64,000 bases of DNA from Turnera subulata (lineage: Eukaryota > Streptophyta > Magnoliopsida > Malpighiales > Passifloraceae): contig JAKUCV010001724.1 of the NCBI GenBank assembly GCA_028386065.3, forward strand, positions 1 to 64,000, read 5' to 3'. Positions 45,967-56,483 of the stretch are shown here, piece after piece. Both the position numbers and the translations under genes were made by a program. Within the stretch, counting starts at the first letter, position 1; every line of letters starts with the position of its first letter. The notes under the pieces are model-generated. The model was not told the DNA's origin. It did no database searches and was given only the letters and a program-made list of their open reading frames with translations.

Positions 45967-48900
45967 TTTTTTTGATGCAAACGATAGGCTTTATTTATTT
46001 ACAGAAATGTTCAAAATACAAAAGGAAACCACGGAGAATTGCAAAGAAGCCAAAGGTTCATGCAAAACATGCATGAGATATTCACAAAAATGCCTTGCCA
46101 AACTGGTAAATACAAGGCATGCAGAATGCTCTGTTTTGGGAGTACTTGAACTCGCAGCGACCCAAAGATACCAGAAGCTTCATTCAAGGCCTGCCAACAT
46201 GGAAAATCTCCGCTGAGGTCCTCTCTACAACCGCACAGTCACAACATTGGATATGACCATGGATGCGCTGTAAGGAAAGTCAGCGCGAATGGCCTTGATC
46301 CATGAAGTTGAGTGTACTAGCACCAAGTCCACTACTCTATCAACATCTGTAGCAGAGTTCTGGAAGATCCTCTTGTTCCTTTCTAGCCAGATTGCCCAAA
46401 GAGTGGCTACCCCAATGAGATACCAGAAGGCGCGACTGGAGGAAAAGGGAGACAGAAAAGGCCATTGGAGCACAAAGTCCTCTAATGTAGGGGGCATACA
46501 CCATAAAACACCCCACCATCTGCACAACTTGCACCACACTTGCCAGGAGAAGGGGCAAGAGAGAAGCAAGTGATCCCTGGTCTCAAGGCTGGAACCACAT
46601 AGACTACAAATTGAATCAGCGAGAGAGACAATGCCTCTTTGCCTGAGGGCCTCTTTGGTAGGAATCCCATTGTTCAGAGCTAACCACAGCCAACACTCAG
46701 TCTTAAATGGAGACAAGGAGAACCACACATAGGGCTTGGATCGTAAAGGATCCAGTTGTGAGTAAATAAATGCCCTTCCTAGTTTGACAGAGTATGTTCC
46801 ATTTGGACTGTCATTCCAAACTCTTGAATCCATATTCGCAGATTGCAAAGGCACATCATCTAGTAAACTCTGTATTTCCGCCACATCCAGCAACTCCCAT
46901 TCGTATAATGTTCGTCTCCATGACACATCCCAACTGGTGCTCTGTTCACTAGGGACAAGGCATTCCCTCATGGATGAGTTCTGGCATGTTGACAGGGAGA
47001 ATAAGCAGGGAAATAAGTCTTTCAAGGACCCACGACCGGACCAGTCATCTAGCCAAAATCAAACCATTGACCCTGACCCCATCCGAATGAGAGAGCCTTG
47101 GAGCAGAGGGACACCTGATTGACTGTTAGAAGAAGCAGAGGATACAATGTCACGCCAAGTAGGAGAACTCCTTTGTAGTGAGAAGGCTGGAGATAGCAAG
47201 GGTGGTTGTACATCATATTTACTCATTATTAGCTCCTTCCATGCACTGTCGACATGCGCACAAAAATTCCAGAACCACTTAAAAAGAAGACACTGGTTCA
47301 TAGTATTAAGGTCAAAAACGCCCATGCCACCCCTATCTTTAGGAATAGCGATCTTGTTCCAAGCAACAAAGCATGTCTTTCTCGTTCGGTCCGCCCCACT
47401 CCAAAAGAAATTTCGCATGATAGAAACAAGCTTCTTAGATACTGCGACAGAGAGCTTAAATATGGACATAAAATATAAAGGCAAACCACTGAGAACAGAC
47501 TTGATGAGGGTGACCCTGCCCCCTAATGATAGGAACTTCCCCTTCCAGGATTTTAATCTGCTGGAGAATTTATCTAACACAGGTTTCCACGCCGAAACTC
47601 TCCTCATATTGGCTCCCAAAGGAAAGCCAAGATAAGAAAATGGAAAATTCTCAACCCTACTATGTAATCTCCCAGCAAGGGCCACTGTCTCGCATTGCTT
47701 GATGCCAATTCCTACAACACTGCTTTTAAAAAAATTAATATGCAACCCAGATAATGCTTCGAATATTCTTAGGCAACGCTTCATGTTGAGAAGGGAAGGC
47801 AATTCTGCAGGAGAGAACAGAATAGTATCATCAACATACTGCAATACAGAAATAGACAAACCATGAATCTCCACAGCCTTTATCAAACCCAAGTCCTTCG
47901 ATCTAGATAAAATGGATGCCAATCCTTCTGCTGCCAAAGTGAAGAGGAAAGGAGAGAGAGGGTCTCCTTGTTTAAGGCCCTTGGACATGGTAAATTCATC
48001 TGATGGGGATCCATTGACCAACACTGCCAATTTGGACGAGGTAATACACTCAAGAATCCACTCTCTCCACTTTAGTCTGAAACCCATCGCCTCCAACACT
48101 TGCATCAAATAACCCCAATCGACTAAATCAAATGCCTTTTTGAAGTCCAACTTCCAAAGGATAGATTTAACTTTCTTCAACTTGAGACTATGTACCACTT
48201 CGGAAGCAAACAAGGCACTGTCCATAATACTTCTCCCTTCAATAAACGCTGTTTGCTGCGACCCGACTAAATTCGAAATAACTGCTTTCAATCTCTGTGC
48301 TAGGAGCTTAGAAATTAGTTTATAAAGCCCACCAACCAAAGTGATGGGTCTGAAATCATCCATGGAAATTGCACCAGCTTTTTTCTCAATGAGTGCAATA
48401 AAACCAGAATTAGCTCCTTTAGGGAGCCTTGCACTTTCAAAGAAATCTGACACCATATCCATGATATCGAATTTCAATAAGTCCCAGCACTTCTTGTAGA
48501 AGGAGAAGTTGAAGCCATCTGGACCTGGAGCTTTAGAGCTGTCACAGTTCCATATTGCTTCTTTTATTTCCTCCAAAGTAAAAGGTCTTTCAAGGGCCTC
48601 GGCATCACCAGGAGACAATCTTCTAAAATCCAACGATCCAATTGTAGGTCTAGGTACATTGCCAACAGAGTACAACTTTGAAAAGAACTCAGTAGCCACC
48701 TTTTTTATTTGAGACGTCTCGCTGACCATATGACCGTCCACTTCTATACTCTCCAATCTGTTCTTCCTCCCCCTGTTGCAAGCAGATAAGTGAAAATATC
48801 TTGTATTTCGATCACCAAGAAGACACCACTTAATCCTAGACTTCTGCCTCCACAATGACTCGCGTTGTTTGGATTTGACGGCAATATTCACCTTTAGCTC

Positions 48901-49275
48901 ATGAACTCTTTTTAACTCTGCCATCGATAAATCCTGAACCTCCGCGGTCTTATCAAGGACGTCAAGTTCTTTTTGTAGGTTATCATTACAAGAATTTACG
49001 TCCCCAAAAATCTCTCTATTCCACTTTGATAGCAGTTTTCGCATCAGACTCAACTTCCTCAGTAAATTAATTCTACCCGGAAACATAGCACAAGCCTCCT
49101 TCCACATGTTTTTCAATACTTCCATAAAGCCAGGATGATCCCACCAAACATTTAGAAAACGAAAAGGTCTCTTACCCCGATCTCCAACATCTTGAACCAA
49201 AAAAAGAGGGACGTGGTCGGATCCCTGTTTGCTACCTGACCTTAAATGAAGATGAGGAAAAAGCAACAACCAATC
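45967..49275 (-). mobile_element. 5'-truncated L1-type LINE (LINE B) nested in LINE C
   Basis: 3309 bp with the A tail visible as a T run at the left end, next to GATGCAAACGATAGGCTTTA. The target duplication ACCATCCAT is at 45958-45966 and 49276-49284. The element begins within the last part of the endonuclease (GDWLLLFP, GSDHVPL), so most of the endonuclease and all of ORF1 are missing. Confidence 0.88.
46225..49275 (-). pseudogene. LINE B ORF2: reverse transcriptase and zf-RVT, one internal stop
   Basis: One frame runs through the end of the endonuclease, the full RT (DDFRPITLVGG, TAFIEGRSIMD, KGLKQGDPLSPFLF) and the zf-RVT (ECWLWLALNNGIPT, CSLCGSSLETRDHLLLSCP). It is broken only by a TGA at 47059-47061, in SMV*FWLDDW, most simply from CGA. 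The RT active site reads YVDD instead of the usual FADD/YADD of LINEs; the Val codon is at 47833-47835 and could be a single C-to-T change. The 5' truncation alone prevents autonomous movement, but this copy is clearly younger than LINE A. Confidence 0.9.
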
Positions 49276-49554
49276 ACCATCCATGCTGCACAACCTTGAG
49301 ATGAACCAGCCAAACCAGGCCACTGCTCAAAAAACTCTTCAAGCGAACCTGGCAAGCACCACACCGCTCCCTACCAATTGCACAATTTACTCCATAAGCA
49401 CCACACAGGTTTGCACTGCAAGAAGATATGATCCCTATGTTCAATGGCCTCACCACAAAACGAACATAATACTTCCTCCGAGCCAATGATGCCAAATCGA
49501 AATAGCACCGATCGGACGGCAATTCCATGGTGAAAAGCCAACCAAAGAAAACAC

Positions 49555-50155
49555 TGTTGGAATAGTGTTGCTTATTCCATCCCACATCGTGGAGAAAGTG
49601 CTTGGGGGGCTTTTGTTTTGCTATAAATAGAACTCCCCCTTGCCTTAGTAAGTCATCCCAAACATTAGAGTATAATTGTATCCTAACAATTGTACTAAAT
49701 ACTCTTCTTCTACTAAAGAGAGCAGGCCCTTTTCTAGTGGTACTCCGGAGACATAGGCAAAATTGGCCAAACTCCGTTATCAATTTTTGAGTGTGTTCTT
49801 TCTTTATTATTCTGCCTTTAATTTCCGCATTTGTTTATTTGTTTAGTATTCAACATTGGTCGGCTAAGCCGCCTTATTTCTTTCTTGACTGGCAAAGCCA
49901 CCTTTGTCTCTTTTGTTGGCCAGCTAAGCCGCCTTTGTTGGGTATAGGTTGTGAATTATAACACTGTGCAAGTGAGTCCTGTCTAGGAGGCTGGGTTTTA
50001 AGTGAACCACTGTTCCTCCAGTCTTTCCTGGGGATTTATCTTAGAATGATAATTCTGTCTAAGGAGATAGGCTAGGCCATCTTTCCTAGGAATTATCGAA
50101 TCAGTTCAATTCACTAGTTTGTTGTAGTGGGGAAATTACCCGAGTTTTCCCAACA
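49555..50155 (+). repeat. 5' LTR of copia 2
   Basis: 601 bp, TGTTGGAATAG to TTCCCAACA. A CTATAAATAG promoter-like TATA box lies near 49621. Three degenerate copies of a GGC[C/T][A/G]GCTAAGCCGCC-type motif lie near 49857-49940. Confidence 0.93.
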
Positions 50156-50226
50156 CGTGGTAGCGGAGCCGGAGGTTCGTCCTTTGGGCTATTTGAAATT
50201 GTTGAATACTATCTTTTGATTTTGTA

Positions 50227-53200
50227 ATGGCGGAAGCAGGTTCAAAACAGGCTACATCAAGTACACAGTCAGGAGAGATGGTTTCCACATCCAGATGGTC
50301 GAGGATCCCAGTATCTAGTTCGAAGCTCGCTGTGGAGATATTTGATGGTACCGGTCATTTTGGCATATGGTAGTGTGAGGTCCTTGACTCGCTATTCCAG
50401 CAGGGACTTGATGTTGCTATTGAAGAAGAAAAACCTGACGACATCAGTGACAAGGAGTGGGCCGACGTAAACAAGTTGGCGTGCAAAACAAAACGATCAT
50501 GCTTGTCCAGGGAGCAGAAATATGCATTCAAAAATGAAGTTTCTGTACACAAACTGTGGAAGGCATTGGAAGACACTTTCTTGAAGAAGAGTGGTCAGAA
50601 TAAGCTTCTAATGAAGAAGAGACTGTTCCGGTTCGAGTATCAGTCAGGTTCTACGATGAATGAACACATCACTTTGTTTAAAAGGTTAGTAGCAGACTTG
50701 TTCAATTTGGATGTTATATTTGAAGATGAAGACTTGGCTTTGATGCTGTTATCTTCTCTTCCCGAAGAGTTCGAGCACTTGGAGACAACATTACTTCATG
50801 GGAAGGAGAATGTGTCCTTAGAGGCTGTATGTTCGGCTTTGTACAGTCATGAGATGAGAAAGTAGGATAAGATGAAAAGCAAAGCAACTGCAGCAGATGA
50901 AGCTTTAGTGGCTAGAGGACGACAGCAAAGCCAGACGAAGGGGAGAAGAGGAAGATCCAAGTCCAAAAGCAGAGTTGCCAAAGATGAATGTGCCTGTCAT
51001 GAGAAAAGGCATTGGAAGAAAGACTGTTCGAAGTTGAAGAAGAGAGGAAAGACTCCAGAAGATGCTAATGTTGCAGAATGCAAGAGTAATGCAGAGTCAG
51101 AAGTCTCTTTGGTTGGTTCACCCTCAACATCACAAGCAGATGAGTGGATTTTGGATTCAGGTTGCACCTACCATATGTGTCCCATCCGGGAATGGTTCTT
51201 TGAGTTTGAAGAGCTCAATGGTGGGGTTGTTTATATGGGCAATGACAATCCATGTAAAACAGCCGGGATAGGTTCAATCAAGCTGAGGAATCATGATGGA
51301 TCCACCAGAATTTTGAGAGATGTTCGATATGTTCCAGAGTTGAAGAAGAATCTCATCTCTTTGGGGGCTTTAGAATCAAAAGGCCTAGTTGTCACTATCA
51401 GAGATGGAATTATTAAAGCAACGTCAGGAGCTTTGGTGATGTTAAAAGGAGTGAGGAAGAACAATCTGTATTACTACCAAGGTAGTACAGTGATTGGGGC
51501 AGTAGCAGCAACAACTTTTGGAAGCAAGAAAGATGCAGAGGCAACAAAGCTGTGGCATATGCGTTTGAGACATGCTGGTGAAAAATCCTTGTAGATTCTT
51601 GCAAAGCAGGGATTGTTGAATGGTACAAAGACTTGCAAATTGGAGTTTTGTGAGCATTGTGTTTTGGGAAAGCAACGAAGAGTAAAATTTGGCACTGCTA
51701 TCCATAATACCAAGGGGATTTTAGACTATGTGCATTCAGATGTGTGGGGACCTTCCAAGACTCCATCTCTTGGAGGTAGGCACTATTTTGTCACCTTTGT
51801 TGATTATTTTTCCAGAAGAGTGTGGGTGTTTACGATGAAGAAGAAGGATGAGGTGCTTGGAATTTTCCTTAAGTGGAAAGCTCAAGTTGAAAACCAGACA
51901 GGGAGGAAGATTAAAGTTCTCCGAACAAACAATGGTGGAGAATATACGAGTGATCCTTTCCTAAAGGTATGCCAAGATTGTGGCATTGTTCGGCACTTCA
52001 CAGTTAGGAAAACACCACAACAAAATGGGGTGTCAGAGCGTATGAACAAGACATTGGTGGAGAGAGTTCGTTGTATGCTGTCTAATGCTGAGCTAGGCAG
52101 AAAATTTTGGGCTGAGGCTGTGACATATGCTCAACATCTTGTTAATCGGTTGCCATCATCTGCTTTAGATGGCAAGACCCCTTTGGAAGTTTGGTCTGGG
52201 AAACCTGCTACGGATTATGATTCTTTGTATATGTTTGGTTCTATCGCATACTATCATGTGAATGAATCAAAGTTGGATCCACGGGCAAAAAAGGCTCTGT
52301 TTATGGGTCTAAATGTTGGAGTAAAGGGATACCGTCTTTGGTGTCTAGAAGCAAAGAAGACAGTTATCAGTAGAGATGTTGCCTTTGATGAATCTGCCAT
52401 GTTGACTAAGGTGAATCAAGAAGCTGATGATACTTCACAGCCGGGGGAGTGTGTTCCAAAGCAGGTGGAGCTTAAGCAGACCATGGTGATCCCAGCTAGA
52501 AACACAAATAGTGACTCTCAATTGATAGAAGAAGAGTCTAATGAAGAAGAGGTTCCAACCCAAGAACCTTCACAGCAGACGGAGTCAATTGCCGTTCGAA
52601 GAACAAGACGAGAAAGTCGAAAACCAAAACGTCTTATTGAAATGGTGGCCTATGAACTTCCAGTCATTGATGATGTTCCTTCCACTTTTTCAGAAGCCAT
52701 TCGAAGTTCTGAAAGTAGTAGATGGAAAGATGCTATGGAGGAGGAGATGAAATCTCTTCAGAAGAACAAGACATGGAAGTTGGCACAACTACCGAAGGGA
52801 AAGAAGGCAATAGGATGCAAATGGGTATTTGCAAAGAAAGAAGGATTTCCTGACAAGAATGATATTCGCTACAAGGCAAGATTGGTGGCTAAAGGCTACG
52901 CTCAGAAGGAAGGAATTGACTATAATGAAGTATTTTCTCCAGTTGTGAAGCATTCCTCCATTAGAATTTTGTTGGCCTTGGTAGCACAGTTGAATTTGGA
53001 GCTAGCTCAACTTGATGTGAAGACCGCGTTCTTACACGGTGACTTGAAAGAGGAAATCTATATGACTCAGCCAGATGGATACAAAGCTGCTGGTAAAGAG
53101 AATTGGGTGTGCAAACTAGACAAGTTGTTGTACAGATTGAAGCAATCTCCAAGGCAGTGGTACAAATGATTTGATAAGTTTATGTTGGGTCAGAAGTACA

Positions 53201-54249
53201 CAAGGAGTAAATACGACCATTGTGTGTATTTGAGCAGACTTCAAGATGGGTCCTACATCTACCTACTCTTATATGTTGATGACATGCTGATAGTTGCAAA
53301 GAGACAAGTTGAAATTGACAAGCTAAAGGCTTAGTTGAGTAAAGAGTTTGAGATGAAGGATTTGGGAGAAGCCAAAAAAATTCTCGGGATGGAGATAAGC
53401 GGGGACAGAGAGAGAGGCAAACTTTGGCTGACATAGAAGCAGTATTTAAAGAAAGTACTACAACGTTTTGGTATGAATGAGGAATCAAAACCTGTAGGTA
53501 CTCCACTTGCCCTTTATTTGAAACTTAGCAGCCAGTTATCTCCACAAACAGAAGAAGAACGAGAGTACATGGAGAAGATCCCATATGCCAATGCGGTTGG
53601 AAGCTTGATGTATGTGATGGTGTGTACAAAACCAGATATTTCACAAGCTGTTGGTGTTGTGAGCAGATACATGCATGATCCTGGCAGAGGTCATTGGCAA
53701 GCTGTGAAATGGATTCTTCGGTATCTCAAAGATACCGTAGATGTTGGTTTAATGTTTGAGCAGGATGAATCACTTGGTCAAGGAGTGGTCGGATACTGTG
53801 ATTCAGACTATGCAGAAGATTTGGATAAGCGGCAATCGACAACGGGCTATTTGTTCACATTAGCAAAAGCCTCGGTTAGTTGGAATTCCACTTTACAATC
53901 AACGGTGGCTTTGTCTACTACAGAGGCAGAGTATATGGCTATTACAGAAGCTGTAAAGGAGGCGATTTGGCTTTATAGGTTGCTAAAAGACTTGGGAGTT
54001 GGTCAGAAACAACTTGTAGTATACTCTGACAGTCAGAGTGCTATTCATTTGGCAAAGAATCAAGTCTTTCATGCACGGACGAAGCATATCGATGTTCGCT
54101 ATCATTTTGTGAGGGAGATTCTCGAAGAAGAAGAGATACTTCTCCAAAAAGTTTTGACTTCGGAGAATCCTGCAGATATGCTGACCAAGGTGGTGACTAG
54201 GGCCAAGTTTGAACATTGTTTAGACTTGGTCAATATCCTGCGCTTTTGA
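50227..54249 (+). pseudogene. Copia 2 gag-pol polyprotein, broken by six in-frame stops only
   Basis: A single frame covers gag (SREQKYAFKNE, SLPEEFEHLETTL), a damaged zinc knuckle (CACHEKRHWKKDC, one residue short between the first two Cys), protease (WILDSGCTYHMC), pre-integrase (LWHMRLRHAGEKSL), integrase (HSDVWGP, TPQQNGVSERMN), RT (YVDDMLIV, near 53271) and RNase H (CDSDYAEDLDKRQSTTGY, LSTTEAEYMA), the usual copia order. Stops lie at 50371, 50863, 51592, 53167, 53332 and 53434, and there is no frameshift in 4 kb. The integrase second catalytic Asp is Asn (codon 51928-51930, RTNNGGE where RxDNGGE is the rule). It cannot produce a working polyprotein. Confidence 0.95.
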
Positions 54250-54353
54250 GATGGTGCCAGTTGGCACAAGTTGGAAGCACTATGAAGGTTGTTCTTTGTT
54301 TGGTTGAGAAGATTAGTACCTGGTGGGATTTGAATAGCAACAAGGTGGAGATT

Positions 54354-55119
54354 TGTTGGAATAGTATTGCTTATTCCATCTCACATCGTGGAGAAAGTGC
54401 TTAGGGGGGTTTTGTTTTGCTATAAATAAAACTCCGTCTTGCCTTAGTAAGTCATCCCAAATATTAGAGTATAATTGTATCCTAACAATTGTACTAAATA
54501 CTCTTCTTCTACTAAAGAGAGCAGGCCCTTTTCTAGTGGTGCTCCGGAGACGTAGGCAGAATTGGCCGAACTCCGTTATCAATTTTTAAGTGTGTTCTTT
54601 CTTTATTATTCCGCCTTTAATTTCCGCATTTGTTTATTTGTTTAGTATTCAACATTGGCCGGATAAGCCGCCTTATTTCTTTCTTGGCTGGCAAAGCCGC
54701 CTTTGTCTCTTTTGTTGGCCGGCTAAGCCGCCTTTGTCGGGTATAGGTTGTGAATTATAACACTGTGCAAGTGAGTCCTGTCTAGGAGGCTGGGTTTTAA
54801 GTGAACCACTGTTCCTCCAGTCTTTCCTGGGGATTTATCTTGGAATGATAATTCTGTCTAAGGAGATAGGCTAGGCCATCTTTCCTGGGAATACGCCTTT
54901 GTCGGGTATAGGTTGTGAATTATAACACTGTGCAAGTGAGTCCTGTCTAGGAGGCTGGGTTTTAAGTGAACCACTGTTCCTCCAGTCTTTCCTGGGGATT
55001 TATCTTGGAATGATAATTCTGTCTAAGGAGATAGGCTAGGCCATCTTTCCTGGGAATTATCGAATCAGTTCAATTCACTAGTTTGTTGTAGTAGGGAAAT
55101 TACCTGAGTTTTCCTAAAA
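54354..55119 (+). repeat. 3' LTR of copia 2, enlarged by an internal duplication
   Basis: 766 bp. It contains a 165-bp tandem duplication (54729-54893 and 54894-55058) that the 5' LTR lacks; without it the length is exactly 601 bp. Its terminal CCAACA is mutated to CTAAAA. Confidence 0.93.
54729..55058 (+). repeat. 165-bp tandem duplication in the copia 2 3' LTR
   Basis: Two consecutive units starting CGCCTTTGTCGGGTATAGG and ending CTTTCCTGGGAAT. The copies are nearly or fully identical, so the event is later than the element's insertion. Confidence 0.93.
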
Positions 55120-55860
55120 AACACTCGATCTTAAAAGGGGCACATCCAAGCCAGACCCACGGCTTCTTGACCACCGACAAGTGGCCTTTAAAACAAAACT
55201 CGTACCCCGACTTGATAGAATACACACCCTTAGGACACTCAGACCATCTCCACATATCCCCTTTTTCTGCTCTGAGTTGTACCGTACCAATACAGTTATT
55301 AAACTGCTCAAGTTCCTCTTCCTCCCAACTATACAACTGTCGCCTCCACGATAGTTTCCACTCCCGATTCCCATCAACCAAGAGCACAACATCTTTTAAC
55401 ACATCATTTTTGTTACTGGAAAGAGAGAATAAATGAGGGAATATATCTTTTAGAGCACCCCTATCAAGCCATTTATCGGTCCATAGCCTGCACAACGCCC
55501 CATCCCCCACAGCAACTTGTCACCTTACTGACCAGATTTTCCTTATTAAAATCACACTCAACCCCAGAATTTATAATACTCCTCCACAAACCCAAAATTG
55601 AATGATGCTTGAACTTAGGCCACGAACAATCAGATTGACACAAGTAGTAGTTTCTTACCATCTTACACCAAATCGGCACTACCGGTTGAGAGGAATCTAG
55701 GGATACAAACTTCCACATCCACTTGAAGAGCAAACACCTATTTTTAACAAGAATGTTTTCAAAATCCAAACCCCCGAAGCTTTTGGTTTCGCTATTTTCT
55801 CCCAAGCAACTAAACTCATTTTCTTCTTCTCATCACTCCCACTCCAAAAGAATTGCCTCT

Positions 55861-55951
55861 TTTTTTTTTTTTTGATGCTACCGAATGCTTTATTGATAAA
55901 ACTACAGATATTTACAGGCGCCCTGCATTGGCACACCATGCAAGGTAAGAG
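55861..55951 (-). mobile_element. 91-bp LINE tail with an 18-bp target duplication
   Basis: TCCAAAAGAATTGCCTCT is present at 55843-55860 and 55952-55969. Between them, read on the minus strand, lies a short sequence with CAATAAAGCATTCGG, GTAGCATC and an A tail. This is the last part of a LINE 3' end, inserted by target-primed reverse transcription and extremely 5'-truncated. Confidence 0.9.
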
Positions 55952-56483
55952 TCCAAAAGAATTGCCTCTCAATGCTAACAATCTTCTTTGCCACCCCCAC
56001 AAGAATCTTAAACAGTGACAAATAATAAATCGACAAGCTATTCAGAACCGCCTAACTTAGAGTCACTCTACCACCAAGTGATAATAGATTTACTCAAGAG
56101 TGTGCCAGCCAACTCATTTGTCCTTTGTTTTGAAATGTTGATACCCACGACACTACTTTTGTGGTGGAAGTTTATGCTGAGACCTCATAATGTTTCAAAG
56201 CATCTCAAAACTCTAAACTCCTATAAATTTACGGATATAGACAGAGATTACGTCCTCCAACCCGAGTTAGGAAAGAAGTTTATATCTAATTTAATGACCG
56301 ACCGTAACGGTTGCAAATACAATCCGATAAAAAAGATTTCACCATATTCCACCGACTGTGCGACAAAAAAATATATATATATTCCACCGACTATATTCCC
56401 TTGCCTCCCAAGGAAAAAGAAAGGTTTAAATACCCTAAGCATTTTTTTTTTGCAAAGATTTTCCTTCCTCCTCCTCCGCCACC

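Larger units (their letters stand above)
49555..55119 (+). mobile_element. TNT1-type Ty1/copia retrotransposon (copia 2), inactive, nested in LINE C
   Basis: 5565 bp. The 5' LTR is 49555-50155 (601 bp) and the 3' LTR is 54354-55119 (766 bp). The target duplication is AACAC at 49550-49554 and 55120-55124. The primer site TGGTAGCGGAGCC (50158-50170) starts two bases after the LTR. The purine tract AAGGTGGAGATT precedes the 3' LTR. Gag-pol lies in one frame between them. The LTRs differ at about 26 sites by my count (about 4%), older than copia 1. Confidence 0.94.
45601..56217 (-). mobile_element. 5'-truncated LINE (LINE C), split by three later insertions
   Basis: Minus-strand pieces are 45601-45966 (ORF2 end, AATAAAG and A tail, seen as a T run at 45601-45606), 49276-49554 (zinc-binding domain with LCSFCGEAIEHRDHIFLQC, in shifted frame) and 55120-56217 (RT thumb LSLGGRVTL through the zf-RVT start PFKIECF). 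Removing the LINE at 45967, the copia element at 49555 and a 91-bp insert at 55861 restores one continuous element of about 1.6 kb. A possible target duplication CTCCTATA is at 45578-45585 and 56218-56225, the left one extended by a TA repeat. It ends about 260 bp upstream of the third F-box gene. Confidence 0.8.

Noticed and set aside
49274..49783. 169-codon minus-strand frame taken as a gene
   Set aside because: It runs from the copia 2 LTR into LINE C, and the true LINE reading lies in a different frame. It is a junction artefact.
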